This document shows positions 63,531 to 64,000 of a stretch of DNA of 64,000 nucleotides, piece after piece. The stretch is from assembly GCA_011634665.1 (NCBI GenBank), contig WAEK01000004.1:152001-216000 (forward strand), given 5' to 3'. The position numbers and the translations under genes are program-made. The stretch comes from Mortierella sp. BCC40632. Its lineage: Eukaryota; Mortierellomycota; Mortierellomycetes; Mortierellales; Mortierellaceae. The notes beneath the pieces are model-generated. The model was given only the letters and a program-made list of their open reading frames with translations, made no database searches and was not told where the DNA came from. The stretch's first letter is position 1, and each line of letters begins with the position of its first letter.

Positions 63531-64000
63531 TCAAATATACTCCTTGAATCGGAGGTTATCATCATTGTAGAATGTGTTGAGGCGACGCTGATGCTTATTG
63601 CGGTAGGCGATACGATCCGCAACGCTCGTTTGCAGAGATAGTTAGACACCCAACATGCACCGCTGAAAGCGAACAGAGCTTCTAAAAGCACTCAGTGGAC
63701 ACATTAGGGTCGATCTCGAGGAGGGTGTTGCTGAGAATAGTGCGGAGCGTTTTTCTGCTTTCGGAGCTACATTGAAACGTGGAGAATTGGTGGATGTGCT
63801 CTAGGGCATTAAGCATACCGTACCTTGACCCTTAGCTTGTAAAAGCACCCCTGTTGGTAAGCCTTTGGCATCCGTGTAGATGACAATGTTACCCTTATCA
63901 CCTAGGCGCGGCAGCTGATCCTTTAGATGTTCATGGGCCTTGTTGACATCCAAATTCCTGAAGGCTCATTGCATTGTCGTGAACAGACTGCCCTGCGAAT
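63531..64000 (-). pseudogene. Degenerate coding relic running off the window end
   Basis: Minus-strand fragments look protein-derived but are broken by stops and frame shifts: NIVIYTDAKGLPTGVLLQAKG (about 63840-63920) and SVADRIAYRNKHQRRLNTFY (about 63570-63635) followed by NDDNLRFKEYI and TGA. The second resembles, from memory only, a segment (RRLNxFYNxxNxRFKxH) of large repeated proteins in Mortierella-type genomes that end in a transposase-like zinc ribbon. Left edge uncertain. Confidence 0.3.

Overview
This window is nuclear DNA from a filamentous fungus, most likely an early-diverging one of the Mortierella type (Mortierellomycota). The reasons are: intron-dense genes with short GT-AG introns, very many homopolymer T/A runs and CT/GA microsatellites, a class I myosin with an SH3 tail, a dihydropteridine reductase (the tetrahydrobiopterin system is known from Mortierella but rare in Dikarya), and a large two-exon F-box protein of the kind amplified in that group. 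No sequence search could be run. The organism call is inference, and all splice sites were assigned by eye from reading frame, consensus and family conservation.

Layout. 1-3.4 kb: low-complexity leader DNA. 3.46-7.19 kb (+): RhoGEF with a C-terminal DH domain. 7.79-9.25 kb (+): dihydropteridine reductase. 11.79-13.54 kb (+): PP1 catalytic subunit. 14.49-17.52 kb (-): Rai1/DXO decapping nuclease. 17.93-21.29 kb (-): membrane-anchored ZZ/EF-hand protein, divergent from 21.84-25.84 kb (+), a two-domain AAA+ ATPase of the Cdc48/AFG2 group. 26.32-28.17 kb (-): disordered orphan protein. 31.53-32.41 kb (-): TM198/TM7S3-like multipass membrane protein. 33.99-39.72 kb (-): 17-exon class I myosin. 40-43.5 kb: accessory DNA with a dead Tc1/mariner-like transposase. 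43.59-46.54 kb (+): F-box protein. 46.5-50 kb: gene-poor DNA with one coding-like relic. 50.08-52.03 kb (-): isovaleryl-CoA dehydrogenase. 52.37-55.78 kb (-): M28 membrane metalloprotease. 56.62-57.15 kb (+): small orphan gene with a nonsense codon inside coding-like sequence. 58.40-62.83 kb (+): ankyrin-bromodomain-BAH chromatin protein. 63-64 kb: degenerate coding relic.

The genes are independent eukaryotic transcription units rather than a cluster. Several fall into shared themes: actin and polarity control (RhoGEF, class I myosin, PP1), RNA quality control (Rai1), AAA+ remodelling, leucine catabolism (IVD) and pterin recycling (QDPR). I saw no CRISPR, rRNA, convincing tRNA or clustered biosynthetic pathway.

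The most unusual signals are at the gene-structure and residue level: two frame-enforced GC-AG introns, two microexons (14 and 15 nt), a myosin first exon consisting only of ATG, two in-frame alternative 3' splice sites, a Walker B Glu-to-Gln change in the second AAA+ domain, a DH domain split by about 125 disordered residues with no PH domain, a myosin tail lacking the acidic Trp terminus, and an ankyrin-bromo-BAH fusion.
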